From the IMG/VR virus record IMGVR_UViG_3300045930_000098, positions 1 to 57,232 of that record: 57,232 nt of DNA; one strand, written 5' to 3'. Source of the DNA: a virus. Position numbers and translations under genes: made by a program. The notes below the pieces were generated by a model, which was not told the DNA's origin, did not search any database, and saw only the letters and a list, made by a program, of their open reading frames with translations. Positions within the stretch are counted from its first letter, which is position 1. Every line of letters starts with the position of its first letter. Positions 1 to 6,981 of the stretch are shown piece by piece.

Positions 1-174
1 AGCGGCCCAGGATCTCGTGCCACTCCGCGCTGGCCTGCCCCATCGCCTGCCAGCACTTGCTCTTGCCTTCCCGCGTGCTGGTGTCGACCACGCCTTCGCG
101 CACCGACCAGATGAGCTTGCCCGCGTGAGTGAAGCGGTCCAGCATCGCGGTCTGTCCGAACTCCAACGCGGGAC
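1..174. repeat. Left copy of 174-base end overlap
   Basis: Identical to 57059-57232 except position 47 (C here, T at 57105), a synonymous Gln codon change (CAG/CAA) in the integrase. Shows that the window is one circle, or a circularly permuted genome, opened within the integrase. Confidence 0.92.
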
Positions 175-478
175 GGAGCAGACGGTCCAGAGCGGAGAGG
201 CCGATGCCGTCGATATCCGGCGAGGCGAGTTCGTCCAGAACTCGCTGCATCTGCTCGTTGGTCAGGGTGTCGGTTCCGCTGACGCCCTGAAGCTCCAGCG
301 TGCGGACGATGATCGCGCCAAACTTCGCTTCCAGCTTCTTCTGGTCGGCGCGTTGGCGGGCCACGTCCTGGCGATTGCCAGAGACGCGGATGACCATGAT
401 GATCCGCGGCGTCGTCGGGACGACCTTGGCGGCGAAGTTGAATCCCTTAGCGGTCGTTCTTTTCATTGGCGCCGTCAT
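1..478 (-). CDS. int: Large serine recombinase (phage integrase), N-terminal part cut by window edge
   Basis: This is the N-terminal catalytic half of a large serine integrase, which would insert and excise the phage genome at attB/attP. The ATG at 478 overlaps the TGA of the upstream ORF (TGATG), implying translational coupling. The translation reads IIMVIRVSGNRQ, which puts the nucleophilic serine at residue 33, followed by the conserved DRLLRP motif near residues 98-103. There is no stop before base 1. Because bases 1-174 repeat at 57059-57232, the frame continues into the ORF ending at 55854, giving a protein of about 560 residues, a usual length for large serine recombinases. Identification of the family is secure; attP is not located. 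Confidence 0.9.
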   Translation of the reverse strand, partial: MTAPMKRTTAKGFNFAAKVVPTTPRIIMVIRVSGNRQDVARQRADQKKLEAKFGAIIVRTLELQGVSGTDTLTNEQMQRVLDELASPDIDGIGLSALDRLLRPALEFGQTAMLDRFTHAGKLIWSVREGVVDTSTREGKSKCWQAMGQASAEWHEILGR

Positions 479-632
479 CAACGTCGACCTCTCGTGCGGC
501 TTCGATCTCGTCCACGATCCGCACTAGATTCTCCATGAAGGCGTCTGCGGCCTGCGGATTGACCACGGTCTTGAGCCGGTTCGTCGCCTTGACCGGCGGC
601 TCGTCGGGGGGTTCCGGCCTGCGGCGCGTCAT
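447..632 (-). CDS. Small acidic hypothetical protein overlapping the integrase start
   Basis: An ORF of 61 codons starting MTRRRPEPPDE and ending in an acidic helix-like tail (IVDEIEAAREVDVDD). It overlaps the integrase start by 32 bases and lies almost wholly inside the 3' part of the 478-846 ORF in another frame. Its composition looks more protein-like than the Arg/Gly-rich translation of the competing frame, so it may be the genuine product here, or the true C-terminus of the upstream gene if a frameshift is involved. No family recognised. Confidence 0.45.
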   Translation of the reverse strand: MTRRRPEPPDEPPVKATNRLKTVVNPQAADAFMENLVRIVDEIEAAREVDVDDGANEKNDR

Positions 633-846
633 TGCAGAACCTCGCGAGGAGATCGATCTGCGCCTGGAACCTCTCCATAGCCTTCCTCGCCAGCAGACAA
701 CGCGCCGTCGCGACATCCTCGACGCCGCTCGATTCCTGGCGCAGGACGTACTTGGAGTCGCGGTAGATGAGCCAGAGCATCTTGCCGCGACGTTGAAGGG
801 AACCGGCCCCTCTGGGCCATCCCTTCGGGTTTTGAGTTTCGGTCAT
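478..846 (-). CDS. Small protein with arm-type/AP2-like DNA-binding segment, coupled to integrase
   Basis: The first 65 residues (GAGSLQRRGKMLWLIYRD, then KYVLRQESSG) resemble the short beta-rich arm-binding segments found at the start of tyrosine recombinases and in DUF6788-like small proteins. The TGA overlaps the integrase ATG, so the gene could be a recombination accessory or directionality factor; this is inference from position. The last 50 residues are Arg/Gly-rich and look like an out-of-frame reading of the gene at 447-632. The real C-terminus is therefore uncertain, and a sequencing or programmed frameshift is possible. Confidence 0.5.
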   Translation of the reverse strand: MTETQNPKGWPRGAGSLQRRGKMLWLIYRDSKYVLRQESSGVEDVATARCLLARKAMERFQAQIDLLARFCNDAPQAGTPRRAAGQGDEPAQDRGQSAGRRRLHGESSADRGRDRSRTRGRR

Positions 847-855
847 GCGTATAGC

Positions 856-1065
856 TTAACATGATTTCTCTACATTGTGAGGGGGCCTTGCCGTGGAGGT
901 CCATTCCGCCCGCCGCCGCTCTGCGAATGCGTCGAACGTGTTCCGCTTCGGCTTTGCCTGCGCTTCCGCAGATCTCAACTCCAAGTCGAGTGTGCTCTGC
1001 GCGTAGTCGGCCATGCCCTTGCCAGAGCCAGCCCGTCGCGCCTGACCCAGTGTGCCCCGCGTCAT
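856..1065 (-). CDS. Hypothetical protein (69 aa)
   Basis: Starts MTRGTLGQARRAG at an ATG that overlaps the stop of the upstream gene by four bases (ATGA). Basic and helical, with no recognised domain. The longer reading of this frame (to 1242) is a shadow of the gene at 1062-1268. It belongs to the leftward operon that runs from the recombination genes into the integrase. Confidence 0.55.
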   Translation of the reverse strand: MTRGTLGQARRAGSGKGMADYAQSTLDLELRSAEAQAKPKRNTFDAFAERRRAEWTSTARPPHNVEKSC

Positions 1066-1268
1066 CGCCGCACCGCCGCGCTCTTCGCCATCACCGCCGT
1101 CACGATCTTGTCCTCCAGGCCCGCGTCGAGCTTGTCCGCGTGAAGGTCCCAGCCCGCCACCGGCCCGACCACTTCCTGAACGATCACCGACCGCAGGGTC
1201 GCCCGCTCGTCCTCGTTGAACTGATCGCGGATCGCCTGCCACGTTCGCTTGCTGATGAAGAGCATCAC
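1062..1268 (-). CDS. Hypothetical protein (68 aa)
   Basis: Compact ORF beginning MMLFISKRTWQAIRDQF, with ATGA overlaps at both ends, which support it as a real operon member. Predicted to be mostly helical (DEERATLRSVIVQEVV-like pattern). Family not recognised. Confidence 0.6.
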   Translation of the reverse strand: MMLFISKRTWQAIRDQFNEDERATLRSVIVQEVVGPVAGWDLHADKLDAGLEDKIVTAVMAKSAAVRR

Positions 1269-1498
1269 GCCCCCTGCCGCCGCTGGACTTCCCGCGCCAT
1301 CGCTTCCTGGTAGTCGTTGATCACGTCGAAAACCTTCATCGCGATTTCCGGCGGCATGAACATCTTGAGCGTCACCTCTGAGGGCACGCGCGGGTACGTC
1401 TCCAGGCCGACCTGGAGAACCTGGAGGACGCCTTCGATGGCGTCATCGAATCCCTTCTGCCACTGCGTCAGCCGTTCCTTCTTGAGTTCGTTTTCCAT
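1265..1498 (-). CDS. Hypothetical helical protein (77 aa)
   Basis: MENELKKERLTQWQKGFDDA start, coiled or helical throughout, ending in a basic RRQGA tail. The ATG follows directly on the LuxR-like gene (start and stop share base 1498), and the stop overlaps the next start by four bases. No known domain; translational coupling to its neighbours is evident. Confidence 0.65.
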   Translation of the reverse strand: MENELKKERLTQWQKGFDDAIEGVLQVLQVGLETYPRVPSEVTLKMFMPPEIAMKVFDVINDYQEAMAREVQRRQGA

Positions 1499-1812
1499 TA
1501 CCCCTCCCTGACCATCTTCATGGCGAGCTGCGTTCTGCTATGCACGCCCGTCTTTTGAAAGATCCGGTTCATGTAGACCTTGATCGAGCCTTCCGTCAGG
1601 GCCAACGCGCCCGCGATCTGCTTGTTCAGCATCCCCTCCATCACGCATCCGACGACCTGACGCTCCCGTGGCGAGAGCGGCCCCTCGACTCGTCGCGGCG
1701 CATAGTCGCGCGGCGGCTTCCGGCAGTTCACGCACAACCTCGCCGGAAACCAGCAAGGCCCGCCGCACCGATAGCACGTCCGATCCGGCGGCGTGTGCTG
1801 GGCGAGGATCAA
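1498..1812 (-). CDS. LuxR/GerE-type HTH protein with N-terminal zinc ribbon
   Basis: Residues about 14-33 carry two Cys pairs (CYRCGGP and CVNCRK), a zinc-ribbon arrangement. Residues about 47-100 are a clear LuxR_C/GerE helix-turn-helix (LSPRERQVVGCVMEG, NKQIAGALALTEGSIKVYMN). It should bind DNA and regulate transcription. There is no response-regulator receiver domain. Its place late in the recombination-integration operon suggests a role in phage gene control, but the target is unknown. Confidence 0.85.
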   Translation of the reverse strand: MILAQHTPPDRTCYRCGGPCWFPARLCVNCRKPPRDYAPRRVEGPLSPRERQVVGCVMEGMLNKQIAGALALTEGSIKVYMNRIFQKTGVHSRTQLAMKMVREG

Positions 1813-1871
1813 TGGGCCTTCTCCTCGCGCATGACGTGAGCCTTCACGATCTCGTCTTCGGTTTGCATCAT
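1809..1871 (-). CDS. Possible 20-residue microprotein
   Basis: MMQTEDEIVKAHVMREEKAH fills the gap between the 1877-2530 gene and the LuxR-like gene, with a four-base ATGA overlap at its 3' end. It is too short for homology arguments; it could be only a coupling leader for the HTH gene. Confidence 0.3.
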   Translation of the reverse strand: MMQTEDEIVKAHVMREEKAH

Positions 1872-1876
1872 AAAGC

Positions 1877-2530
1877 TCACGCCGCCGGAAGCCACGGCTC
1901 GACGGCCAGCCGCTTCCGCGCCAGATCCTCCATCGCTATCGCGCCTTCCTTCCGCGCCAGATCCTCGAGGATCGGCATCCCGCTGACAATGGACGCCAGC
2001 ACCTCCTCGCGAGTCGCCACGCGCCCCTCCGCGTACCACTCGACCGTGACCGGCGGGCCGACCTCGATTAGCGGCTTGCCGTCAGAGTCGCGCCAGACGC
2101 GATAGCTATGCGTGATCCAGACCGCGATGCATCCTGGGTTGCGGAGGATCGGGCATCCCGCGACGTTCTCCTGGGTCTGCCGCGTTAGATCGTCCTCGCG
2201 CCGCACCATGTGAGGCCGCGAGAGGAACGGGCAGAACTGCGCCGACCAGCGGGCGCACTCCGCGTGACAGGGCGGCTCCGACGTGGTCAGGTTGATGCAG
2301 CACATGGGGCCGATGCAGAACGCGAGGTAGCTCCCGACCCTGTCGCCGCAGACCCAGCACCGCTTCTGCTGCACGCACCGCGCCCAGTGCGCCTGCGACA
2401 TGAAGCGGAAGTCGCGGACGCCTTTGATGGTGTCGACAAACGCCGGGATCGGATAGCCTCGCTCATCGATGGGCAGATCCTGCATCCGGATCGGCAGGGC
2501 GCCCAGTTCAGGCCGCAGTGGATGCTGCAT
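1877..2530 (-). CDS. Conserved phage hypothetical protein with Cys clusters
   Basis: 217 residues. Opens with a RMQDLPIDERGYPIPAFV segment, then CWVCGD, CIGPMCC, CHAECARW and a CPFL element. Proteins with this ordered pattern (a 'do-not-eat' N-terminus followed by CWVCG and MC-x-N motifs) occur in many phages of actinobacteria and proteobacteria, usually with unknown function. The Cys/His arrangement suggests metal binding. It is co-transcribed with the recombination genes. Confidence 0.75.
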   Translation of the reverse strand: MQHPLRPELGALPIRMQDLPIDERGYPIPAFVDTIKGVRDFRFMSQAHWARCVQQKRCWVCGDRVGSYLAFCIGPMCCINLTTSEPPCHAECARWSAQFCPFLSRPHMVRREDDLTRQTQENVAGCPILRNPGCIAVWITHSYRVWRDSDGKPLIEVGPPVTVEWYAEGRVATREEVLASIVSGMPILEDLARKEGAIAMEDLARKRLAVEPWLPAA

Positions 2531-2870
2531 GGTTCACCTCCCGCGCCACCCAGACGGACGCTTTTCTCCCGCTCCTGGTAGGGCGCTTCGCGCTGGCGCG
2601 CTCGATCAGTTCTGCCTTCCATAGCTCGACGCGCCGGGGCCTCTGCGTCGATGGATTCATGCTCAACGCGACCTGGACCTCGTCGTCGGTCGCGCCGGTC
2701 GCGCCGCATCGCCGGATGTAAGCCAGCACCTCGCCGCGCAACGACTCCGCATCCGGCTCGATCAGTTCGGCGGCTTCGCGGCTGGTGTCGGAGTGCTCCT
2801 GGTAGGGCGCTTCCGGCCCGCCATCGAAGTCGGGGCCGTCGTAGAAGTTGAAGTCTTCCTGGTAGCTCAT
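2508..2870 (-). CDS. Winged-helix-like small protein
   Basis: Start taken at MSYQEDFNFYDG (base 2870); an upstream in-frame ATG at 2888 is also possible. Residues 45-105 (LRGEVLAYIRRCGATGATDD, then NPSTQRPRRVELWK and SGRKASVWVA) match the short winged-helix proteins often found in phages, in which a T-x-x-E helix precedes an RRVEL recognition helix. Probably DNA-binding. Overlaps both neighbours by a few bases. Confidence 0.7.
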   Translation of the reverse strand: MSYQEDFNFYDGPDFDGGPEAPYQEHSDTSREAAELIEPDAESLRGEVLAYIRRCGATGATDDEVQVALSMNPSTQRPRRVELWKAELIERASAKRPTRSGRKASVWVAREVNHAASTAA

Positions 2871-2877
2871 TCGACTG

Positions 2878-3468
2878 TCACTCGTCAAATAAACGGTCCT
2901 GGCCTTCGCAGGGCCAGATCCGCCGCCGCCGATGCGGCTTGTATTGAGGCTTCGGCGGGCGCTTTGCGCGTTTGCTCCACCCGTTTACGATTGCCTCTGA
3001 TCTCCAAGGGAGCACCGGCTGCTCCGGTGTCCCAGGCCCTCGCTCCCAAAAACCTCGTCCGGAGATCGAGGCTTGAAACATGCCTTCCCCGGTGACGGCA
3101 TAGGCGCCGTGCTTCTCCAGTTCCGGATCTGAGCGGCCATCATGATGAGTCGCCCATGTGCAGCCGCATTCGCCCATGACGAAGCCGTGAAAGACGCGCG
3201 GCAATGCCCAGTCGAGGTTCACGCGGAAAAAGTCGTTCGAGATGTAGTCCGACTGATGACGCTGCATCAGCATCGCCTCGACTGTCCGCGCCGTGACATT
3301 GTCCGGAAACCGAAAGAGCGCGATGACATAGCAGGGGGCCGAACACCCATACGCCAGTTGCTCGAAACGCTTGGAGCCGTCGCGCATCAGCCCGATCTTG
3401 AGCGCGTTCCGATCAGGAAAGCCGACGACGTAAACATACGTGTCTGCCTGCCAAAGCTCGTCCTTCAA
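2878..3468 (-). CDS. GIY-YIG superfamily protein (T5orf172/Mug113 type)
   Basis: Residues 7-85 show the T5orf172 pattern: TYVYVVG (degenerate GIY), ALKIGLM (YIG equivalent), an Arg in KRFEQLAYG, Glu in VEAMLMQRH and a closing DFFRVNL. This family contains GIY-YIG nucleases of unknown target. The TTG start at 3468 is preferred over the ATG at 3498 because GGAGGAG precedes it and the TTGA overlaps the stop of the small zinc-ribbon gene. The basic C-terminus (KRAKRPPKPQYKPHRRRR) may bind nucleic acid. Confidence 0.75.
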   Translation of the reverse strand: MKDELWQADTYVYVVGFPDRNALKIGLMRDGSKRFEQLAYGCSAPCYVIALFRFPDNVTARTVEAMLMQRHQSDYISNDFFRVNLDWALPRVFHGFVMGECGCTWATHHDGRSDPELEKHGAYAVTGEGMFQASISGRGFWERGPGTPEQPVLPWRSEAIVNGWSKRAKRPPKPQYKPHRRRRIWPCEGQDRLFDE

Positions 3469-3635
3469 CGCTCCTCCATCGCGCCGCAGGCGCGGCATCG
3501 AGTGACGACGGCCCGCCGGTATTCCTTGCCGCCGTCAGGGCTGGTCACGCCCGTCTCGCACACGGCCTCCACGTCGTAGAGGTCGTCGGAGCCGCACACG
3601 TAACAGCCGTCACTGGTTTGGCTCTGGCCGGTCAT
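3465..3635 (-). CDS. Zinc-ribbon microprotein (56 aa)
   Basis: Found by translating the gap between larger genes. MTGQSQTSDGCYVCGSDD opens it, and CRACGAMEER closes it, giving two CxxC knuckles about 32 residues apart, the classic zinc-ribbon spacing. Stop overlaps the TTG start of the GIY-YIG gene and start lies inside the end of the 3610-3981 gene. It could be a transcription or nuclease accessory; no named family. Confidence 0.7.
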   Translation of the reverse strand: MTGQSQTSDGCYVCGSDDLYDVEAVCETGVTSPDGGKEYRRAVVTRCRACGAMEER

Positions 3636-3981
3636 CGGGCCGATCCTCGAATAGCCGCTCCTGCTTCTCCTGCCACGTCAGCGGCTCGTACCGCAGGGTC
3701 TTGTTGGTGTCGAGGCGCAGGATCTTCGCCTGATCGGCGCCCTTCTCCACGACTCGCATCACCTCGACCTCGATGGACCTTGAGCCGGTGATGATCATCT
3801 CCGCGAGTTCGGTGATGCGCTTCTCGCAGGCCCTCGTCCGGTGCGAGATCTCCGCGATGGTCGTCTGCCGCTCGACGCGGATGCCTGCCAGTTCCTTCTC
3901 GACCAACGCGAGTTCATCGCCGCACTTCAGGATTTCTACCGTCGTCAGCGGCTCCTGCACCATCTCGAATTGACTGGGCAT
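3610..3981 (-). CDS. Coiled-coil hypothetical protein
   Basis: 123 residues, with a long heptad-like helix (ELALVEKELAGIRVERQTTI onward) and a charged C-terminus. Directly follows the RecT-like gene with no gap (3981/3982), so it is probably an accessory of the recombination pair. Family not recognised. Confidence 0.7.
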   Translation of the reverse strand: MPSQFEMVQEPLTTVEILKCGDELALVEKELAGIRVERQTTIAEISHRTRACEKRITELAEMIITGSRSIEVEVMRVVEKGADQAKILRLDTNKTLRYEPLTWQEKQERLFEDRPDDRPEPNQ

Positions 3982-4938
3982 CTACTCTCCCTCTCCCGGC
4001 TCTCGCGCCGGTTCATCGAGGAACGAATCCTGCTTCAGCACGTCGCGCAGAGAGGGTCGCGCGGGCCGCTCTGCCTGCGGATCGGACACGTACTTCGCTT
4101 CGGCATCGACCGCCAGGTCTGGCGATTGCAAGTCGGCGGGCAACTCTTCCGGCGCGGCGTCTTCGACCGGCACAACGTCGAGAGCTTCCTCCTGAACCAC
4201 GCCGCCGCGCAGGACGTGCGGCGCGTAATACTTCTTTACCCGCGCGATACACCGCCAGTAGTACATGTCCTGCGGCCACTGCTTGTACATCGCCTTTTCG
4301 GAGAGCTTGATGGTGCGGCCCTCCTCGCGCGTGTCGATGGTAGAAGCGTCCATCTCCGTGAACGACACCGACGCCTGCTCTCCCGTGCCGGGTTCCCTGA
4401 TCGGCTCGTAGGATTGCGTGGAGCGGTTCCAGCGCGAGAGCCAGAGCGTGCAGCCGATGCACTTCTTCAGGGCCATGCCCTTGTAGGTCACGTCCTCGTG
4501 ATAGAACTGCGGCTCCCACATGATGCCTGCGGCGCGGAGCTTCCCGGCGACGATACTGTTCTCGACGGCGGGCTTGCCGTTCACGATGTAGATCGAACTG
4601 ATCGCGTCTGCGTCGGTCATCCCCCAGTTCTTCCCGAACATCAGCTTCAGCGTGAGCAGGGCCAGCAGTTGCTGGGGATTCTGCCTCTGCGTCTGGTTCT
4701 GGCTGAACGAACCGGAGGTCATCAGGTCCATTGCCATCGCGCGGTACTGCGCGTAGGTCTGCCGCGCGACCTCGACTTCCGCGAGTTGCGCGATCAGGTT
4801 GTCGCGCCTCTCTCCCGGCCCCATCAGGATCAGTTGGTCGGCGGTGATGCGCGGCGGCTTGTCGAGCGCACGCTGCATGGGCGACACGGTCGCAGGCGCC
4901 GTGTCGGGCGCGTCAGTGGTTGGAGGTTGCGGTTGCAC
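3982..4938 (-). CDS. RecT-like single-strand annealing protein (probable)
   Basis: 318 residues. The core has ALLTLKLMFGKNWGMTDADA, then SSIYIVNGKPAVENSIVAGK, and KQWPQDMYYWRCIARVKKYY near the end of the fold. This series (substrate helix, 'IYxVxGKP' strand, 'WPxDMYxxRAxxR') is typical of RecT/Bet-type annealases. Lies next to a YqaJ-type exonuclease, the usual partner for dsDNA-end recombination. Both termini are disordered (Pro/Thr-rich and acidic). Assignment rests on motif reading and context, without alignment. Confidence 0.75.
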   Translation of the reverse strand: MQPQPPTTDAPDTAPATVSPMQRALDKPPRITADQLILMGPGERRDNLIAQLAEVEVARQTYAQYRAMAMDLMTSGSFSQNQTQRQNPQQLLALLTLKLMFGKNWGMTDADAISSIYIVNGKPAVENSIVAGKLRAAGIMWEPQFYHEDVTYKGMALKKCIGCTLWLSRWNRSTQSYEPIREPGTGEQASVSFTEMDASTIDTREEGRTIKLSEKAMYKQWPQDMYYWRCIARVKKYYAPHVLRGGVVQEEALDVVPVEDAAPEELPADLQSPDLAVDAEAKYVSDPQAERPARPSLRDVLKQDSFLDEPAREPGEGE

Positions 4939-5179
4939 GTTTCCCCTTTCTGAATCGGTCCCTGTCGGGACAGTCGATGAAGTGGTTCTGGCCCTCTGCG
5001 GTATAGGGCACGCTCTTGTTGGTGCGCGGATGGTGGACGAACCGGATCGCCGCGCCGCAAGCCTTGCAGGAAGCCCAAGGCCCGCCGATCTGATCGAGCA
5101 GATGCGTCATGCGCTCCCGCGCGTCGGCCAGCTTCTGCTCCACGTCGCAGTAGTCGTTGTTCGCGGGATCGCCGTTCAC
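4913..5179 (-). CDS. Small zinc-binding hypothetical protein between exonuclease and annealase
   Basis: 88 residues. CKACGAAIRFVHHPRTNK followed by a C in FIDCPDRDR gives a zinc-knuckle-like region, with a helical N-terminus. The start overlaps the exonuclease stop by four bases, and the stop lies inside the annealase start. Position between the two recombination enzymes suggests an accessory role, which is inference. Confidence 0.7.
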   Translation of the reverse strand: MNGDPANNDYCDVEQKLADARERMTHLLDQIGGPWASCKACGAAIRFVHHPRTNKSVPYTAEGQNHFIDCPDRDRFRKGKRATATSNH

Positions 5180-6165
5180 GCCGCCGCTCCTTCCTCGCCT
5201 TCGACCTCGAGGTGGCCCTGCTTGGAAGCCTTGTAGGCCGCAGAGTTGAAATAGATCCGGCGCGCGCCGGGTTTGGTGCGGGTGTAGAACTCCTCCAGCC
5301 GCTGGCGCTCTGCCGGATCTTCGATGAACTTCTGGCGCAGGGCAATCGCCATCGACTGCCAGTCGGTGACCGCACTGTCCTTGGTCTTCTTCCAGGTGAA
5401 CTTGCCGCCGCCCGCCGACCAGCGCAAGCCCTCGTTGTCACCGATGGCTTCCTTCAGCCGGTTCTCCAGTAGCCGCCGATGCTCGATGAACTCGTCCTGG
5501 CAGATGCGGAGCGTCTCGTAGTCTTGCAGGACCAGGATCTCCGCGTCGGTCGCCTCGCGCAGGGGCTGGCGCTCTCGCGGGTGCCTCTGTTGCAGCCACT
5601 GCGTAGCCACCATCGAGCCGTCGATGGGCACTTCCTCCTCGCCCACGACGTAGCGGTTCCAGGCGTTGGTCAGGCGCCGGATGACCTTCTGCTCGATCTC
5701 CGCATCGCGGTAGACGGTGAAGGTCGTCGGCGCGGCGCCGCGAAGCGAGACGGCGAAGTCCCAGCAGTCGTATTCGGAGACGGCCATGTAGACGACGGCC
5801 TGAAGCTGGTAGTAGAGCGGCGGGCCGTCCTCCCACTCGTCGCCAAACCCGGCGGCATACTTGGCGTCGACGCCGCGCCGTTCGGTCGCCACGGTGGCGT
5901 CGTAGGTCGCGACCAGCGGGTGCTCCGGATGCTTGATGGTCTGGTGCTCCAGAATCAGTTCGCACCCGTGCTGCTCCGCGTAGCTCTGGAGGATCGGCCC
6001 TTCCAGCAACTGGCCCCAGCGCATGACCGGCGTCGGCTCCGCTGGCGGGAGCAGGCCCTTCTTCTCCGCGACGACCGCCCACAACGAGCGATAGGGACTG
6101 AGGCCCATGACCGGCGCCGCGTCACTGCCGCCGAAGCCTTGCTTGCGAATCTCCGGATCGATCAT
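5176..6165 (-). CDS. YqaJ-family viral exonuclease/recombinase
   Basis: 329 residues from the ATG at 6165, which overlaps the preceding zinc microprotein stop (ATGA); the upstream 87 codons in this frame are Arg-rich noise. KQGFGGSDAAPVMGLSPYRS at the N-terminus is the YqaJ signature (IGGSDxxxxLGxSPY). MRWGQLLEGPILQSYAEQHG supplies the conserved glutamate, ATYDAT the aspartate, VDAK the lysine of the nuclease core, and YYQLQAVVYM the Q helix. Expected to resect dsDNA ends 5'-3' for the neighbouring annealing protein. Confidence 0.88.
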   Translation of the reverse strand: MIDPEIRKQGFGGSDAAPVMGLSPYRSLWAVVAEKKGLLPPAEPTPVMRWGQLLEGPILQSYAEQHGCELILEHQTIKHPEHPLVATYDATVATERRGVDAKYAAGFGDEWEDGPPLYYQLQAVVYMAVSEYDCWDFAVSLRGAAPTTFTVYRDAEIEQKVIRRLTNAWNRYVVGEEEVPIDGSMVATQWLQQRHPRERQPLREATDAEILVLQDYETLRICQDEFIEHRRLLENRLKEAIGDNEGLRWSAGGGKFTWKKTKDSAVTDWQSMAIALRQKFIEDPAERQRLEEFYTRTKPGARRIYFNSAAYKASKQGHLEVEGEEGAAA

Positions 6166-6320
6166 CGAATCCTCTCCAGTTGCAGCCGCGCGTAGTACAG
6201 GTAGGCGCACCGCAGGCAGGACCAGAAGCCGTCGCAGAATCGCGTGCCCAGCCGCCGATGGCAGAGATCGCAGACGTAGCGGTCTGGAACGGAGACACAC
6301 GTCTCCTGTTCGGCTTGCAT
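6162..6320 (-). CDS. Zinc-ribbon microprotein (52 aa)
   Basis: Read from the gap upstream of the exonuclease: YVCDLCHRRLGTRFCDGFW, then CLRCAYLYY, giving paired CxxC knuckles. The four-base ATGA overlap with the exonuclease start shows that the two are translated together. Its role may be to bind DNA or the exonuclease; unproven. Confidence 0.7.
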   Translation of the reverse strand: MQAEQETCVSVPDRYVCDLCHRRLGTRFCDGFWSCLRCAYLYYARLQLERIR

Positions 6321-6346
6321 CGCTGGGTTCCTTTTCTGCGGAAGAA

Positions 6347-6583
6347 TTAGGCCGACACGGGCATCGGCACGGTCTGCGCCTTCTCTGCCTTGCGCTTGAC
6401 CGGCTTGGGTTCCTGTTCCTGGTCACGCTTCGCCGCGATCAGTTCGTTGATCAGCCGCGCGGGCGGCACGTAGACGCCCTCGACCGACCGCCGCTTGGCG
6501 CATTCGCCCCGAAGCCATTTAAGATTGGGCTTCGTTAAAAGCACCGTGATCCTGGGCGGCACATTTTGTCTGGTATTGGACAT
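6347..6583 (-). CDS. Small basic DNA-binding-like protein, first gene of recombination operon
   Basis: 78 residues from MSNTRQNVPPRITVLL; an upstream in-frame start is unlikely because it would add codons ending in the leader. A beta strand (RITVLLTKPN) followed by two helices (LKWLRGECAKRR, PPARLINELIAAKRD) suggests a ribbon-helix-helix-like fold, with a Lys/Glu-rich tail. It is the first gene after the strong leftward promoter at 6718-6746, a place often taken by an early regulator. Confidence 0.65.
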   Translation of the reverse strand: MSNTRQNVPPRITVLLTKPNLKWLRGECAKRRSVEGVYVPPARLINELIAAKRDQEQEPKPVKRKAEKAQTVPMPVSA

Positions 6584-6717
6584 TGATTCCTCACAAAAAC
6601 GAACGCGCGAACACACGACTACTGCACAATTGTTCGCTGTTAATTAACTTGTTCCCGCGCGACAAGTGCTGGAGGTAGGAAGGTTCTGACTTCGCTTGAA
6701 TTTCGCGGCTGACTGAG

Positions 6718-6746
6718 ATCCTAATCCCGACCGGCGAATCTGTCAA
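6718..6746 (-). promoter_or_regulatory. Leftward sigma70-type promoter for recombination/integration operon
   Basis: On the minus strand, a perfect TTGACA (-35, bases 6746-6741), 17-base spacer, then TAGGAT (-10, bases 6723-6718). The transcript would start near 6710 and lead with a leader of about 125 bases into the gene at 6583. The direction and position fit an early leftward phage promoter repressed by the neighbouring XRE protein. Confidence 0.75.
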
Positions 6747-6794
6747 GCCCCTTTTTTTAATCAATGGGTTAGCGTGATTTTCATGAGACATTCA

Positions 6795-6822
6795 TGCGAC
6801 TTTTTCTCACATGAAAGTCGCA
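6795..6822. promoter_or_regulatory. Inverted-repeat operator candidate
   Basis: Perfect 9-base arms TGCGACTTT and AAAGTCGCA separated by 10 bases; a further half-site AAAGTC follows at 6825-6830. Lies about 50 bases upstream of the leftward -35 element, a position suited to a repressor or activator site. Confidence 0.55.
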
Positions 6823-6941
6823 CGAAAGTCACACTACATCTGAGCGTGGATCTGTTTTTTTAACACGCCTACGTAGGTGTAACGACTGATCGCTTCAGGG
6901 GTAGAGGGCGTGCGCGTATCCACCGTGGCAACATCCACCGT

Positions 6942-6974
6942 GGCTACACGCCACGTAGGTGATGTAGCCTTTTT
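6942..6974 (+). terminator. Hairpin plus T run in the XRE leader (possible attenuator)
   Basis: GGCTACA (6942-6948) pairs with TGTAGCC (6963-6969), followed by TTTTT, ending eight bases before the ATG at 6982. An alternative hairpin CACCGTGGC with GCCACGTAGGTG (6935-6961) would exclude it. This looks like an intrinsic terminator/antiterminator pair, but the stems are short. Confidence 0.4.
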
Positions 6975-6981
6975 AGCAGAG

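Larger units (their letters stand above)
6584..6981. promoter_or_regulatory. Lysogeny-type control region between recombination operon and XRE gene
   Basis: About 400 bases without a convincing gene separating divergent transcription units. It holds a leftward promoter (6718-6746), an inverted repeat TGCGACTTT/AAAGTCGCA (6795-6822), two copies of an ACACGCC(T)ACGTAGGTG site (6863-6880 and 6946-6961), two exact 12-base direct repeats ATCCACCGTGGC spaced 15 bases (6918-6929 and 6933-6944) and a hairpin with a T run just before the XRE start. The iterated sites are likely operators for the XRE repressor. Confidence 0.75.

Noticed and set aside
1-174. True packaged direct terminal repeats
   Set aside because: The repeat lies within the integrase coding sequence and the terminase is gpA-type (cos); assembly overlap of a circular genome is more likely, though not proven.
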